From Atherinomorus stipes (taxonomy: Eukaryota > Chordata > Actinopteri > Atheriniformes > Atherinidae): a stretch of DNA of 64,000 nucleotides. Position 1 is the stretch's first letter, and every line of letters starts with the position of its first letter. Location: assembly GCA_023101725.1 (NCBI GenBank), contig JALJCO010008684.1, forward strand, positions 1 through 64,000, read 5' to 3'. Positions 28,901 to 40,913 of this stretch are shown here, piece by piece. A program made the position numbers and the translations under genes. The notes beneath the pieces were generated by a model. It ran no database searches. It was not told the DNA's origin and was given only the letters and a program-made list of their open reading frames with translations.

Positions 28901-29807
28901 ATTAGACATTCATATCTGGCAGAGGGAGACCCTGGTTGAGCCTGCGAGGAATGGAAAAGATGAATGCACCTGCAGCTTGGATAAAAGAGACAAATGATTC
29001 CTTCAGTTTACAAACTGTCAGCACTTGATTTGCAGACTTTTGCAGATTGGTTGGGTTAGTTTATACCCTATACTAAAAGAAAGAAAGAAAGTATGAAAGA
29101 AAGAAATACTATAGGCTGTACTGGTCAATCACATCTCTAGGTAAAATGCTTGTTTAGAAGATCTGTTGGTCTGACACCAGACCTTCAAGGCAGTTCAGTT
29201 TATTCAAATTTTAGGCAGCAACCTCCCAAAAAAGAGGAAAACAGATATTGAAAGGAAAAGATCCTCACCAGATTTTTTAAAAAGGCATCAATATCAAAGC
29301 TATCTGACCTTTGAGGACCAAACTGAATCAGTTTGGAGATACTCACCCTCCAGAAATAACAACCATCTGCGACTTCCTCTGAACTCCTTCAGGTAAAACC
29401 TGCAGAGCCAAAAGAAGAGAGGATCAAGATAAAGCAGCCATGTAATGACTCACTGTTGTTTCAAAAAGTCAGACAGCAAATGGCTCGAAAAATCCTTCTC
29501 ACCCAGCTGCTGTTCCATCATTACATGTAACATGGGTGTTCTTGAGGAAGTGCAGCCTCATATCATCCGTCTGCTGTCCAGCTGCACGAGCTCCTGCAGC
29601 ACCCTCCTGTCCCGATTCAGCTGCTCCTCCAGTGCTTCTGCTGCTTCCAGGAGTAACATTCACCACAGGGGGAGACTGGCCAACATCACCTCCTTGGTTC
29701 CCACCAGCTCTCTTTGTGGACTTTCCACTGGCTTTAGCATTACGGTTGTTCTGACCCCAGATTCCCCCGAGCAAAAGCAAAAAAGTAACATGGCCAAGTA
29801 TCTTCAT
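22915..29807 (-). CDS. notum2: Notum-family palmitoleoyl-protein carboxylesterase, probably notum2 (spliced, 11 coding exons)
   Basis: Secreted serine hydrolase of the alpha/beta fold that removes palmitoleate from Wnt and so dampens Wnt signalling. Exons (minus): 29807-29503, 29399-29347, 28879-28784, 28690-28630, 27030-26918, 26830-26728, 26368-26180, 26104-26004, 24013-23866, 23760-23713, 23218-22915. All are in phase: 1521 nt, 506 aa (human NOTUM 496). The N-terminus [18 protein letters not shown] is a signal peptide, followed by a Gly/Ser/Lys-rich stretch. The catalytic Ser244 (GTSAGGTG, split across exons 7-8), Asp351 (WLFDEEQ) and His400 (CLSH) match human Ser232/Asp340/His389. EGGW and the C-terminal Cys-rich block are kept. 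Odd points: a Pro/basic insert at residues 185-209, and Cys after the EGGW motif. Donor after exon 4 is GTTGGT, weak. The Notum family is certain; the paralogue is inferred from divergence and the rps15a-coq7 linkage. Confidence 0.93.
24314..24863. mobile_element. Inverted-repeat MITE in a notum2 intron, TA target
   Basis: The ends CCATATTTTCTGGACTATAA and, reversed, CAGAATTTTCTGGACTATAA form 20-25-bp inverted repeats. They are flanked by TA at 24312-24313 and 24864-24865. The ACTTATAGTCC motif recurs inside. Non-coding; it lies between notum2 coding exons 8 and 9 (intron 24014-26003). Confidence 0.7.
24864..26003. other. Rest of notum2 intron 24014-26003
   Basis: An A-run lies at 25081-25100. 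A 95-codon frame at 25077-25364 starts in that run and matches nothing known to me. A dispersed repeat lies at about 25590-25815. Confidence 0.5.
25590..25815 (-). repeat. Dispersed teleost repeat fragment
   Basis: The minus strand contains GGGGTGTTCTGTGGTGTCTG and GGGTCCTGTGGGCTGCAGG, a block I associate with a common fish repeat. There is no intact frame; class uncertain. Confidence 0.4.
26467..26487. repeat. 21-base poly-G tract in notum2 intron
   Basis: An uninterrupted G-run within a G-rich block (26460-26499), between the exon carrying the catalytic Ser (26368) and the exon before it (26728). Confidence 0.85.
27031..28629. other. notum2 intron without recognised element
   Basis: 1.6 kb between the coding exons ending at 28630 and starting at 27030. 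Unremarkable AT-rich sequence; no gene or clear repeat seen. Confidence 0.5.
29067..29107. repeat. GAAA microsatellite in notum2 intron
   Basis: Imperfect (GAAA)n tract between exons 28784-28879 and 29347-29399. Confidence 0.75.
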
Positions 29808-29949
29808 GTCTAATGAAATATAAAAAAAAGGGGGCAAATAAATAGTTAAATTCAGCCTTTATGTATGCATGTGCAAAACACCAGCTGTCACAATTTGATC
29901 AGATCTTTTTAATCTTCTAAAAGCCTTTCCTAAATCTGAATGAAATTAC

Positions 29950-30115
29950 CTTTCCAAGAAGAAGCAGCGGTGAAGATTGCTGCTAAGGCACCGCTGGAGT
30001 CGGGCAGATGTCTGGTGCTGCTGAAGAGTGAGTGAGAAGTTCAGAAAGCAGTCACCAGGTGTGAGAGGTGGATGCCGAGCATGAATAGAGATGAAGTCTT
30101 GACCAGGTTTTGATG
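29950..30115 (-). promoter_or_regulatory. notum2: notum2 non-coding exon 1
   Basis: The minus strand ends in a GTAATT donor after 29950, and the next exon has its acceptor at 29810-29811, two bases before the ATG. The 5' limit is set by the TATA box about 30 bases upstream. The exon is inferred, not confirmed by transcript. Confidence 0.5.
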
Positions 30116-30137
30116 AAGGCTGCAAATCAGTGAGGAG

Positions 30138-30144
30138 CTTTATA
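30138..30144 (-). promoter_or_regulatory. notum2: notum2 TATA box
   Basis: TATAAAG on the minus strand (CCCTATAAAGCTCC context), about 330 bases upstream of the start codon and 190 upstream of the exon 1 donor. A TATA promoter suits a regulated developmental gene. Confidence 0.55.
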
Positions 30145-30145
30145 G

Positions 30146-33100
30146 GGCCACCATTTGGATCAGATTTCCTCTCGTTTCACCGCAGCTCCTGCCAGGTCCG
30201 GAGATAAACTGCTGACGACACACCGTGAAGGGAGGTACTGGATGGTCAGTGGCGAGGAGAAAAGATAACATACGTATCTCTTCAACATATTTCAAGCCTT
30301 TGCACACACCCACCACCAAGCGCTTTCCCAGCTGACCATGGCTCCTTGCCCCATCCTCTCTCCTTCTCCCTCCCACCTCTAATTGCCAGTTTTTTCATCT
30401 AAACGTCTACATGGTCGGCACAACTGGTATGTGACCTAGAGGTCATTGGAGCACACACCTCAAACACTTTCTGACACAGGAATGAGTAGTACCGTAAGGT
30501 TCCTGCATGGTTGACAATGTAGAGGACACTCTAAAAGCACAGGTGGTGGAAAGTCTTGGTTGTGGGTGCACACACTCATATTCTAAGCAACAGATCAGCA
30601 AAAGTATCCATGCATTTTTCTACAGGGGACAGTCGAAACAATTAGTTTATTCATTAGCTGCATAAGCAGAAAAATGCATACAAGAGGCAAATTGCCAGTT
30701 ATTTACTATATTAATTAGAAACTGTTTTTATTATTTAATCAAATCAAATGGCATTATCATCATTACCCTTTTAAACAAGTGGGTTAAATTCTAGGAATAT
30801 CTTTCACCAAAGAAATATGAAAAAACTGAGTAGCATTTACTGATTGAAACAAAGTGGCATAGACCTACGATTATGCTTCAAATGTTAAGGTAGGCTACTG
30901 CAAGGTTACGCTTGTTGTCTCTGTTCCACATCTGGAGAAAACAAGACAAATGTCACAGATTAGTCTTATCTACGACATTTTATGCAAATAGAGATGTTTA
31001 GATTTGTGTAGCCAATCAGAATTGCAGCACTACTGTCATACTGCATAAGACTTTTCTTGACCTTGTACATCACCCAAACTGTAAACTGGTGTTGTAATCT
31101 GGTAACTGATTGCTGGTTTATTTGCCACTTTTCAACTCATACATCCCATTTTTGCTCAACTTTCAGGTTAAAAAAACCCATTTAAAAATCTCTTACAGTC
31201 ATTAGGTAGCACCACAGCAGTCCAGGTGGGGCAGAGAGCAGTCGATTTTAGTCCTCTCTGTCACACAGAATGAAAGGTAGCGTGCAGTGCTGGGGAAGTT
31301 TCTTTACCGGCAGCGGCGTCCGTCTCCAGGTCAGTGCCCGCAGACTCCTGGATGGCAAGTTAGGTTAGTTTGCCTTTGGTGATTGAAGCGACAGAGTATT
31401 TGAAACTGATCTATGACTGTCCCCCTGCAGATGGCTGCAGGGTGACGTACCCCTGATCGTTGACGGATCACGAGCCCCGGAGCTCTGAAATTCTCATCAA
31501 TGAAATGCACACCATTTCAAAGTGTCAATCACAGCAAATAATGATCACTTGGAAGGCCAGAGGCTACAGAAGGGTGCACACGGCTGCAGAGGGTTGCAAA
31601 GGTTTTAAAGACTGCAGGGTGGCTACAGGTTTAAGAGGGAGTTAGGCATAGTAGAGAATAATAAATATATTACGGCAAAGCCAAGTTCACATCCCTTTTA
31701 GGAGAATTGACCCATTCAAAACAGCACATATGATCCAAATTCAAACTGTCTTTATGGTTATATTTACTCTTGAAGGCTATACAAAAATAAATACATACAG
31801 TATATATGTGGTCTACAATAATCAACTATCAAACGATATAAAGAAAGATTTTTTTATTGCTTTGGCAGGATAAAAATGGTATTTTTGTCTCATTTTCAAG
31901 CACCTTGTACTTTTTTATCTACCACTTTCAACTATGGCCAAAAAGAAAATAAAGCCACTCAAAAATGTCTGAGATCGTATGCACCTACGCGCAGTAAAAA
32001 TGCAGCCTAGGGCCTATAGCAAATTTGATCTACTGAGCTGAACAATTCTTCATTCCCTCAGTTGTCTTGAAGCATGCACACCACCATCTGTCTTCCCAGA
32101 AATCAATGCAACAATCTGTTTAACAGATACCTCAAATAGCTGAAAAACGAAAGAAGTTGCAATAAATCTATCACCGTTTTGCCAGAATGTCACGGACAGA
32201 GAAATGGCATTGCTGCTATTTTGTTTTTCTTTGATATGGGATTGGACAGAATGATAAGTTTTTCAGAGCCGGCTTCAGATCAATGGATTAAAGTGAATTT
32301 CTGTTCTAGACCACTAGTGATTCAATTCCTGGAGCTTGTCAGTGTCCTTCTTCGCTTCTACAGCACACTATACCAGAAAAACACACACCAAAAGGAGACC
32401 TAACACACACGTGGAGTCTGTTGCGTTTGCTTCTTTACCTTTGAAAAATAAAGATTCATAAGGGGCTCATGAGATATGTTGAACTTCACCCTGATAGGGC
32501 AGGAGCTTGACCCCTTGTGCAACAGGAGGCATTCTTTTTCCCCTTGTGTTGTTATTTTTCACAGCTAGTCTCCAAGGTCAGGACACCTAAAGCCCGGGTG
32601 GTCCGGGCACTTTGTCTGCTGAGCATGTGTGTCATCACCGGCCTCAAGAGCTGAAGGCCCAGTTGTGAGCTGGAATATTTGTCGGCTAATAGCTTCAAAG
32701 AACAACAATCCAGGGACAGCAGTCATGAGCTAGATTCTTATGATCACACTACAGCATGGAAAGGTTGGGACCCCCACGAAGCAAGTCTAAAATCCAAGAG
32801 TGTATCAGCCAGTTATTATTCGCTTTGATAAAAATTGAGATAGCAGCATTGCAACAAGAATGAAACAGCAAAACGTCTTAAAAGGTCTAAATCATAACTG
32901 CACCTTGCACCTTTATCGTGCTGCAGACTGCAAGAGCATCATTGAATCTGTGTTGTCACCAGAGGTGGAAGGCAGAGCTGGGCATTCGGGGCCGTGATTA
33001 ATAGGAGATAACTGTGGCATCTTTACAAGCCACATGAAAACAAACCTCAGGCGAGAGATATGAGACCCGACCGGAGTAGCACTGCCAGAGCTCAATGTGT

Positions 33101-35198
33101 AACACGACAGGGTCTCTTAGCAAGATGGGTGTAAAGTGCTGAGCCACAGCAGGAGGCGAGCAGGTGGTGTGGGCAAAACTATCCCTGCCACCAGGTGTTC
33201 AGAGGCCATGCGTAGTAACCTTCTGCAAACTGCCAATGCATCACAGTGATAGATGAAGAAGGGGCTGACGGCGGGGATACAGAGTGTTGGATTCAGAGGG
33301 GGTGGGTGTGATGTGATGTACAGAAAATGATAGATGACAAATTAACTAAGTTGAAGCTCATTCTGCTGAACCTTTACAACCAACTGGGAAACTTTGCTGA
33401 CAGATGCAACGCCATTCACAGAAAATAGGTTCAAAATTGAATGTAAATGGAACGACCTAAATCCTGCACAGTCAGCAAAGCTCAAGGGACAAAGTTTTAG
33501 GAAACTGAAAGCATCAAATCACAAAAGCATGTGCACATTTTTATACATGAAGTAAATGATCAGTTTGTGCTGTTTTTCCTGAACAATTTGAAGCAGAGCT
33601 GGTACAAAAAGTCTGAAAGAACAAATGCACCAACATTTCATTGTATTGTCTTCATGCATTTTTATGTTTAAAAAAAAAAAAAAAAAATTAAAGGAGGCAT
33701 CATCAGTTCTCAGCGTCTTGGACAAAAGAGCCGGTGGTTCTGACACAGACCTTACCAACTCAGAGGCAATAGCTTTGAGTGTCTTTGGTCTCATGACACA
33801 GAGGAGCAGCAACGTGGCCTTGGAGTGATATTGGACGGACCAGCAGGCCTGTCGGTGCATTGATGGATACCAGCGGAGTCGGTCATGCGATGCTTAACTC
33901 CGGCATGATTCCTACCACCTGATAGACGAACTTTCACACATAAGTTTAAACGACTGTTCAAGCGTCATCTGATCAAAACTGATGCACGCAAATGGAACCC
34001 GATGATGTTGATGGCAGAAACCGTAATAATCATTTTAGCTTATCTAAACCTAAATTGAGACCAACGTTGATTAGTGCTTGTTTGTTGTGCCAGTGCATGC
34101 ATATATACATAAATATAGATATATCTACAGTATCTATATAGATAGATATCTATATATACACTATATTCCAACTTATGAAAATTCACAGCTTTGTCAAAGT
34201 TGCACTAAATTGTGATATTTAAATGTACAAACATACAGTAAGTACATTTAAGGTATAACTTCTCTTGGAAGACCCTTGGCTTTATTTGAATGTCCTTGTG
34301 CTCACTATATCCTGAAACTGCAAATGATTAAATTAAACATCTCGCCCACCATCTAAAACATGATTATGGTTAATGTATTCCTTTCGTTTTTATTGTGTCT
34401 TTTTTATATACTTGATTCACTTGTTTTTTACTCAATTCTTTTTTTTAAATTGTATGATACATTACTTATTATCAGTTGGATACCTGAAGATTACATTATG
34501 CATAGTTCCAAGTGTTTTCTTTAAGTTTCACTCATTTTAACCTTCTTAGAAGACTGACCTTGGCTTGTTTTTTCTCTCTGCAAAGCAGTTGGTAGATGTC
34601 ACTGCGTGGCAGACCGTAAATCAGAGATTCCAGCTGAAGTGATGTCAGCCCTTTACATCATGTGTTGTCACTTCACGCTATGAAGACATGCGCACACGTG
34701 GTCACGCTAAACAGCTACACACCCCTTAGTGTCCTGGGGATCTGTCATGTTGCACATATGCAAAGTGTCTTTCACCACAAATCAACACTAACTAAGTCTT
34801 ATTATTGCAATAAAATCAGTGATTCAAGGATAAAACTTCTTACCCAACTTACCGCCCGTAAGTATAGAAGAGTCATGTAAAGCATATAGTGACATCACAC
34901 CACAGGTATTTATGTGTACAGACATACCAGAGAACAGTAAAAATGGTTTCTATTTATAGTGTGGCAGTTTTTCAGCCCATGCTGCTGCATGTGAGTAGTT
35001 GACCTGGATAACCAGAAGTATATGAACAGCCCATCGGTCAGTTTTATCTAATAGCCACTGAGTTCTGGGAACACCTCATTAAAATGTCAAGGCAATACAG
35101 TCTCTAATAATCAAGTGCATGATTTGTTTAGAAAATGTATGGTGCCATGACAAGTGGCATCTGTTAGCTTGTTGCTTACAGCCTCAGGCTCCGTATGG
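30146..35198. other. No gene seen upstream of notum2
   Basis: 5 kb of mainly unique-looking, AT-rich DNA. It holds an A-run at about 33670-33687 and a TATA/GATA-rich tract at about 34095-34165. Open frames (for example 33519-33860 and 33625-33828, on opposite strands) are short and without domains. Regulatory elements for notum2 could lie here but cannot be told from sequence alone. Confidence 0.5.
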
Positions 35199-35202
35199 TT
35201 AA

Positions 35203-35866
35203 AGGTTGAATATGGAACATTTTTATTAAAAGCTATATTTTTTCAAAAATAATACCTCCAAGGTCGTTTGGGAGTGTACAGAATGAAAGTACAACATTTC
35301 CTCGAAAAATTATATTTAGCCTAAAAATAATTATAAAATTATTTTTTACGGGTTCGATAATGGCATTTTATTTACGTCTATAAGCCAATACACGCCGCCA
35401 TTGCAGGTTGCCAAATACGATCTCTGTGTGGAAACAATATTTCGGTCATAGTCAGGCTTGTACAGGGGAAAACCGTGGAGACGATCAGTGAAGCAGCTGC
35501 TTCAGAGCCCTGGAGATATTGTTATCTGTTTCTGAGGAGGAGCAACCTGAGAAGAGCAAAACCTGGAGTAAATTTAGGTGAAGACTTCACTAAATGGACC
35601 CACATAAACGTTTTCCACGAAGTAAAACACGGAATTGGCGACTTTCCTGCTGGATCAGTAAGCTAGCTTGTTTGCTAACATGGCTAACGTTAGCTGTCAG
35701 TTATAAACTCCTCTGAGTTACTTGTTGGAAATGCTGCAGACTGTTGGTCACTTGCGTATCGGCAGTGAGCCTGGCATCCCAGCGGCTGGAGTTGTTTTTC
35801 TGCCGTTGCAACTACAACCTAGACACACGTGATGTCGCTGTTCTGTCCGTATTCCATATTCAACCT
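35203..35866. mobile_element. TTAA-target (piggyBac-like) MITE
   Basis: Flanked by TTAA at 35199-35202 and 35867-35870. The inverted ends AGGTTGAATATGGAA match over 15 bases. Inside, 35475-35666 reads a K/R-rich open segment (RAKPGVNLGEDFTKW) resembling the R-x-N-I-G-x-A-F-x-R-W motif often predicted in fish repeats. Non-autonomous. Confidence 0.75.
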
Positions 35867-36295
35867 TTAAGTTATTGCTTAATAAATAATGTTGTGCTAA
35901 AATGCAAAAGCCTTCATCCAGTTCAGATAGGAGTTCCTTTAGGAAAACTTTAATAGTTACAGAATTGTGAATTTAAGTAGACATGCGTATGCCCATTAAA
36001 ATTTCCAACAATGTTGATGCTCTTCTCTTCTGGTTTTTACTGTTGCTCTTTCTTTTTTATTGGAAAAGAAAAAATATAAAAACAATGCTATGTTGTTTCA
36101 CAGCTTTTTATTTTCCTGAAATTTTCTGATTGCTTGGCACCCTTATAATGTGCATGCTTAAAGAGGTCAGTCTGTATGATAAGTTAACTAGGGGTCAGCT
36201 GAAGCTTCATGTTTATTTGTTTGCAAGAGCTGAAAGATGTTGATCATCTACAGTAACTGTCCAAAGAAATAAGTCACCACCTGGACTTACCTAAT

Positions 36296-36446
36296 GTGGC
36301 AGGTCAAAGGAGGGTCCGGGCGGGATGAGATCCCCAGACCCCCAGGTGAGAGTCATGCACACTGACTAGCCGTAGGGACATCCCCTTGCCCAAGTAGCCA
36401 GGGCGCATGATCACTCGGAGGCATAGTGACAGGACTGACGACTGCT
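36296..36446 (-). repeat. tRNA-like SINE-type repeat, copy B
   Basis: Same order of blocks as 10572-10725: GTGGCAGG, GATCCCCAGAC, GACATCCCCTTG, AAGTAGCCAGGGC, ATGATCACTCGGAGGCATAG. A small deletion affects the A-box region (CTGACTAGCCGTAG). Confidence 0.55.
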
Positions 36447-36679
36447 AAACTAAGTTAAAAGGTAAGAGCCTCCCACTGGATAATTACTGCTGATGATGTG
36501 TCATCTGACAAAAAAGTTATTTAACCCCAACTGATGCAGCTTCCCATTTCTTAATAACCATGTTAGAAGACACATCCTGTGGTTGTGAAAAAGATGTTAC
36601 TCTGTTTCAGAAAGATCAGATTATTGGCATCAAGTAGGGAAAACATCTAAAAAGATCATTTATTCGTTGGGTTAATAAT

Positions 36680-37185
36680 GGGCCTTTTCTTTTGCAACTG
36701 CACAGAGCACGGTACAGCACCATGCACACGCTAAAGACGACCAGGACGGTTTTTGTTTCCACACAGGAGAAGTAGGAGTCTACTACCTGGAAGTGGGTGG
36801 AGTAGGCGTGGTCGAGACTGCTGTGACATCACTACCGTGCCACACGGTGGTCAGTAAAGTAAAAACAATGGAGGCATTGGATGATATGGAGGTGTTACTG
36901 CTGTTTTGTTTTCTCTGTGGCTTGTAGTCATAGAAAACAGAGCCAGATATTTTTAGAAGAGGCGAGGCGAAACATGTATGACCTGTATGACGACCATTTC
37001 CTTTGACCAATCAGTGGAGAGCCGTCAGGTACGTCACGTTTTGTGTAGGTTCAGCATGGTTAGAGCTAGCTCTGAAATGGGTGCAGAAAATCGTAACGAT
37101 TCGTAGCGGGTCTTCCCAGAGGAAACACAAATAAAGCGTGCTGTGCCGTGTGGAAGGGTTACAAAATTATCAGTGGAAAAGGCCC
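36680..37185. mobile_element. MITE with GGGCCTTTTC terminal repeats
   Basis: Left GGGCCTTTTC and right GAAAAGGCCC are exact 10-bp inverted termini. Inside lie a GC-richer promoter-like block and a degenerate frame on the minus strand (36783-37010). Superfamily unclear; Harbinger or hAT possible. Confidence 0.6.
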
Positions 37186-37379
37186 ATACTGTCCAACACA
37201 TAAAAACTTGAATAGTGGAGGACCATCATCTTCCTGGAAGAAATGTAGTTAAAAAAAAAAAAAAAAAAAGATGCTGAACAGCAATCACTTCACATTTGGT
37301 GAAGTTGATTTATAAATAACAGAAGAACTCACAATAATGTTTAATAGTGAAATTAAAGCATTTACACATGCAAACTGAT

Positions 37380-38010
37380 GAACGATCGCAAACAATTGTG
37401 ACTAAACACCCATGTAGCCTTCGGAAAATTGCTTATCAGTGAGGCTAATCAGAACAAACGGCTTCAGTTTGCAACAGTATAAAGACAGGACTCTGGAGCA
37501 ATGGAAAAAGGTCATGTGGTCTGATGAGTCCAGATTTACCCTGTTCCAGAACGATGGAAGCATCAGAGTAAGAAGAGAGGCAGATGAAGTGATGTAATTA
37601 TCATGCCTAGTGTCAACGGTACAAGCCTGTGGGGGCAGTCTATAATCTGGGGTTTCTGTACTTGGCCAGGTCTAGGTTCGGGTCAGCTGACTACCTGAAT
37701 GTACTGAATGAGCAGGTTAAATTCATCTTCCCTGATGGCACGGCCATATTCCGGGATGAAAGAGTAGTTCAAGAAACATGAGACATCATTTCCACACATG
37801 GATTGGCCCCCACAGGGTCCAGACCTGAACCCCATGAAGAGTCTTTGTGCAGTGGTTGGACTCTCCTGTCAAGATCTTGTAGAAGAATTAATGCAACACT
37901 GGACAGAAATAAATGTGACCTTGCAGAAGCTTATTAAGACAATGACACTGAATGTGTATTGTAATCAAAGCTGTGTATTGTAATCAAAGCTAAAGACGGT
38001 CCAACCACAG
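37380..38010 (+). pseudogene. Tc1/mariner transposase remnant
   Basis: 37492-37600 encodes a clear DDE start (VMWSDESRFTLFQNDGSIRV). 37798 onward encodes the second part (DWPPQGPDLNPMKSL), in which the third acidic residue of the NPIE motif is replaced by K. Stops and shifts lie between. A 19-base tandem duplication (TGTGTATTGTAATCAAAGC) lies at about 37951-37988. Dead copy. Confidence 0.8.
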
Positions 38011-38255
38011 AATGTGTGATTTTTATTTGGGTGGGCAGGGTATTAGAAATCTCAGGCAGAAAGAAAACAAGCACATTTCCCATAAGCTGAGGGTTCATCT
38101 TTAAAGCTTTCATGAAACAGAAGCAAGGGAGGTTGCATCAAAGCCACCTTCTGAACAAAAGAGAACTTTGTGAACTAATTAATCAGCTGCATTGGCCTGA
38201 TTAGGCTCCACCCACTATTTGATATAAACTTTTTTACACTGCAACACTTAAAGTA

Positions 38256-38600
38256 ACACTATGTTACTTTCCAACATTTAAATATGTGGTTGTGATCTTT
38301 ATTATGTAGCCATTGCTGCCTTGCAGCAACTTGAGGTTGAGAAATCACATGATTGTTTGCCAGCCTGGGACAGGCTGTCATGTGACAGCTGTGTTTCGAT
38401 TTACAGCTCGGCGTCACACACCAGTAACTGGTTATCAACACACCATGGCTGATTCTGCAAAGAAACCCCAATAGGACACCATCAGAGGAAAAGGACAAGA
38501 AAGAGAAAGAGACAAAGAAAGAGCAAAGGTCAACATCAGATTGGCTTTGAGAAGAAACAGGAAGCAAGATGGATGCCAAAGTAGCATTTATTACAGCGTG
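38256..38600 (+). repeat. Dispersed 0.3-0.5-kb family, copy 1
   Basis: It starts after a TTAA (38248-38251) and contains a K/E-rich coding-like stretch (GACAAGAAAGAGAAAGAGAC) followed by a GATGGATGCCA motif. It is related to 51624-52175 and 57215-57735. Confidence 0.5.
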
Positions 38601-38767
38601 CCAAACTCAGTAGTGCCACACAAAGAAAGTCTCAAATTGGACACAAATGAACTTGTCCTTTTTTTTCTTTTCTTTTTTAACTTGTCCTTGTGTGCAAGAG
38701 TCATCACCATCTGAAATATTTTTACCTTCAGCAATAACTACAAAACCTTTTTTTTTTACCCCCTTCA

Positions 38768-39043
38768 ATGAGACAGACGGTTAATTCAGCATCAATCATT
38801 CATCCTACCTGTACTCAGAGATCTCTCCAGACCTTTAGAGACAGTCTTATCTTGATTCTTGTCTTATTCCTTGTTCCGTCCATGTCTCTTTCTCTTCCGC
38901 TGATAGTTTCCTCTTGCATTTCTTTGCTGAATCAGCTGCAGTGTGCATTCAGAACGGCCTGTATGTTGATGTTCACCTGCTGGCGTGTGATGTGCTGCGA
39001 AGTGTGGCTGCTCAGCCTTGGAATGCTGCTGGGAAGTGACATG
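38768..39043 (-). repeat. Dispersed family, copy 2 (reverse)
   Basis: The plus strand gives [10 protein letters not shown] in the same register as the antisense reading of the 51624-52175 copy, showing common descent. It is cut at its right side by the Tc1-like element at 39046. Confidence 0.55.
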
Positions 39044-39208
39044 TACAGGTACCACCCAAAAAATTTGAATATGCAGAAAAAGTTCTTGTATTTCTATAAT
39101 TCAACTTAAAAGTTGCAGTTTACATATTGTATAGATAAATAATATGCAAATCAATATATTTCAAGCTTTTATTTGAGTGGATGTTGCTGATTAGGACTTG
39201 CAGCTTAA

Positions 39209-39813
39209 AGGCCTCCTTCCACTGAAAACCCATTTAACTTGCTCCTTCTGAAATACGGAGGGTTTCCCCTTGTTTACTTACACATGCTGACTTGCTAGCG
39301 TTGCGTTCCCCCCAGTCTGCTGTGCTTTCTCATCACAGAAACAATACGAAGAAAAGAGCGAATCGGGAACAGCCTCGCAGTTCTACGTCAGATTGCAAAT
39401 AGCGTATCCCACGTGGGGTTTCTATCTGTCCATTGGAAGGCAGGTAACCCTCCACTACACACTAGAAGTAAAGACAGTACGACTGTAGCTTCGGAGTTGA
39501 GAAGCTAATTAGCTAACTGTTTGTTAGCATGGCGGAACAAACTTGTCTGTCGGCTCTATTTCCTGTCTGTAACGAAATAAGAGCGGAGGGCGGAGCTTCC
39601 TTCATACACTGATGGGAGGCAGCCAATCAGACGGAAATTCATGAGAAGGACCCAGAAAAGCCTGCCGTTGGACCACAAGCCTCTCTTCTAGTATACAAAT
39701 ACAGCTGGATACTAAGCAACCAGAAGGTTTTTTTAAACAGAAACGATGCAGAATGCATTCAATAATAATGGAGAACACAGAAATATTAATGAAATGACCA
39801 TGGAAGTACAACT
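39209..39813. mobile_element. TTAA-target element inserted in a Tc1 terminal repeat
   Basis: It is flanked by TTAA at 39205-39208 and 39814-39817. The opposite, uninterrupted terminal repeat shows a single TTAA at the same place (GCAGCTTAAGAAAACC in reverse), so the empty site can be read in the same element. Terminal repeats are weak (AGGCCTCCTTCCA / AAGTTGTACTTCCA). Non-coding, 605 bp. Confidence 0.8.
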
Positions 39814-39896
39814 TTAAGAAAACCTCAAATAAAAAAACTCAAAGAATTAGAATATTGCATTAAATGAATTATAAAAGGATTTTAAAAGCTAAAAAG

Positions 39897-40600
39897 TCAG
39901 GCCTCCCAAAATAAAATTTTGCGTCTGTACTTAATATTTGGTTTAGGCCCTTTTGCTTGAATGACTGCCTTTACCCAGTGTGGCATGGATGCTACCAGCT
40001 TGTGGCATATTTCAGGTGTTATAGAAGATGAACATGCTTCCATCACAGCCTTGAGCTCTTCTTTATTGTTTGATCTCTTCCCGTTCAGCTTTCTCTTGAC
40101 AATACCCCACAGATTTTTGATGGGGTTCAGGTCAGGTGAGTTTGCGGGCCAATCAAGCATGGTGATCCCATGGTTGTTGAACCAGGATTTTGTACTTTTG
40201 GCAGTGTGGGCAGGTGCCAAGTCTTGCAGGAAGATGAAGTCTGCATCTCCATACAGCTGTCCACTGAAGCAAGCATGAAGTGCTCCAAAATGTCCTGGTA
40301 GACGGCTGCATTTATGTTGGACTTAATGAAGCACAGAGGACTAAAATCAGCAGCTGGCATGGATCCCTGGTTATCACAGACTGGGAAACTTAATACTGAC
40401 CATCTTCTCCAGGCTGCGGTCAGCCCTCCGGCTATTCTTCCACACTTCTTCCTTCCACTTAATTGTCCATTAATGTGCTTCGAGACAGCACTCAGAGAAC
40501 ACCCAGCTTCTTTTACTATCACTTTTTGTGTCTTTCCCACCTTGTGCAGGGAGTCAATGATGGTTTTCTGCACAACGGTCAGATCAGCAGTCTTCCCCAT
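39897..40600 (-). pseudogene. Tc1-like transposase, broken
   Basis: The N-terminal part from 40600 (MGKTADLTVVQKTIIDSLH) carries the helix-turn-helix region. The C-terminal part (to 39897) has QDLAPAHTAK-type and DWPANSPDLNPIKNLWGIVK segments. A frame change near 40220 and a deletion in the middle separate them. NPIK replaces the usual NPIE, removing the third catalytic acid. Confidence 0.8.
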
Positions 40601-40913
40601 GATTGTGAATTCTTCTAAACCAAGACAGGGACTTTTTGAAAGGCTCTGGGCACTTATGGAGGTGTTTTGGATTACTTACCTGATTAAAATGTGACAGTCT
40701 GAGCTACAATACTGGAGCTTTTCACAGTATTCTAATTTTTTAAGTTTTTGAATTTGAGGTTTTCTTAAGCTGCAAGTCTTAATCAGCAACATCCAAACAA
40801 ATAAAAGCTTGAAATATATTGATTTGCATATTATTTATCTATACAATATGTAAGTTGAATTACAGAAATGCAAGAACTTTTTCCGGATATTCCAATTTTT
40901 GGGGTAGTACCTG

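Larger units (their letters stand above)
39046..40913 (-). mobile_element. Tc1-like element with about 170-bp inverted ends
   Basis: CAGGTACCACCC at the left pairs with GGGGTAGTACCTG at the right, flanked by TA (39044-39045 and 40914-40915). The inverted repeats continue for about 170 bp (AATATGCAAATCAATATATT, AAGCTTTTATTTG, GCAGCTTAA). The left repeat is split by a TTAA-target insertion (39209-39813). The transposase is broken (39897-40600). Confidence 0.85.

Noticed and set aside
35475..35666. Possible small basic protein gene
   Set aside because: It lies wholly inside a TTAA-flanked MITE, so it is read as element sequence rather than a host gene.
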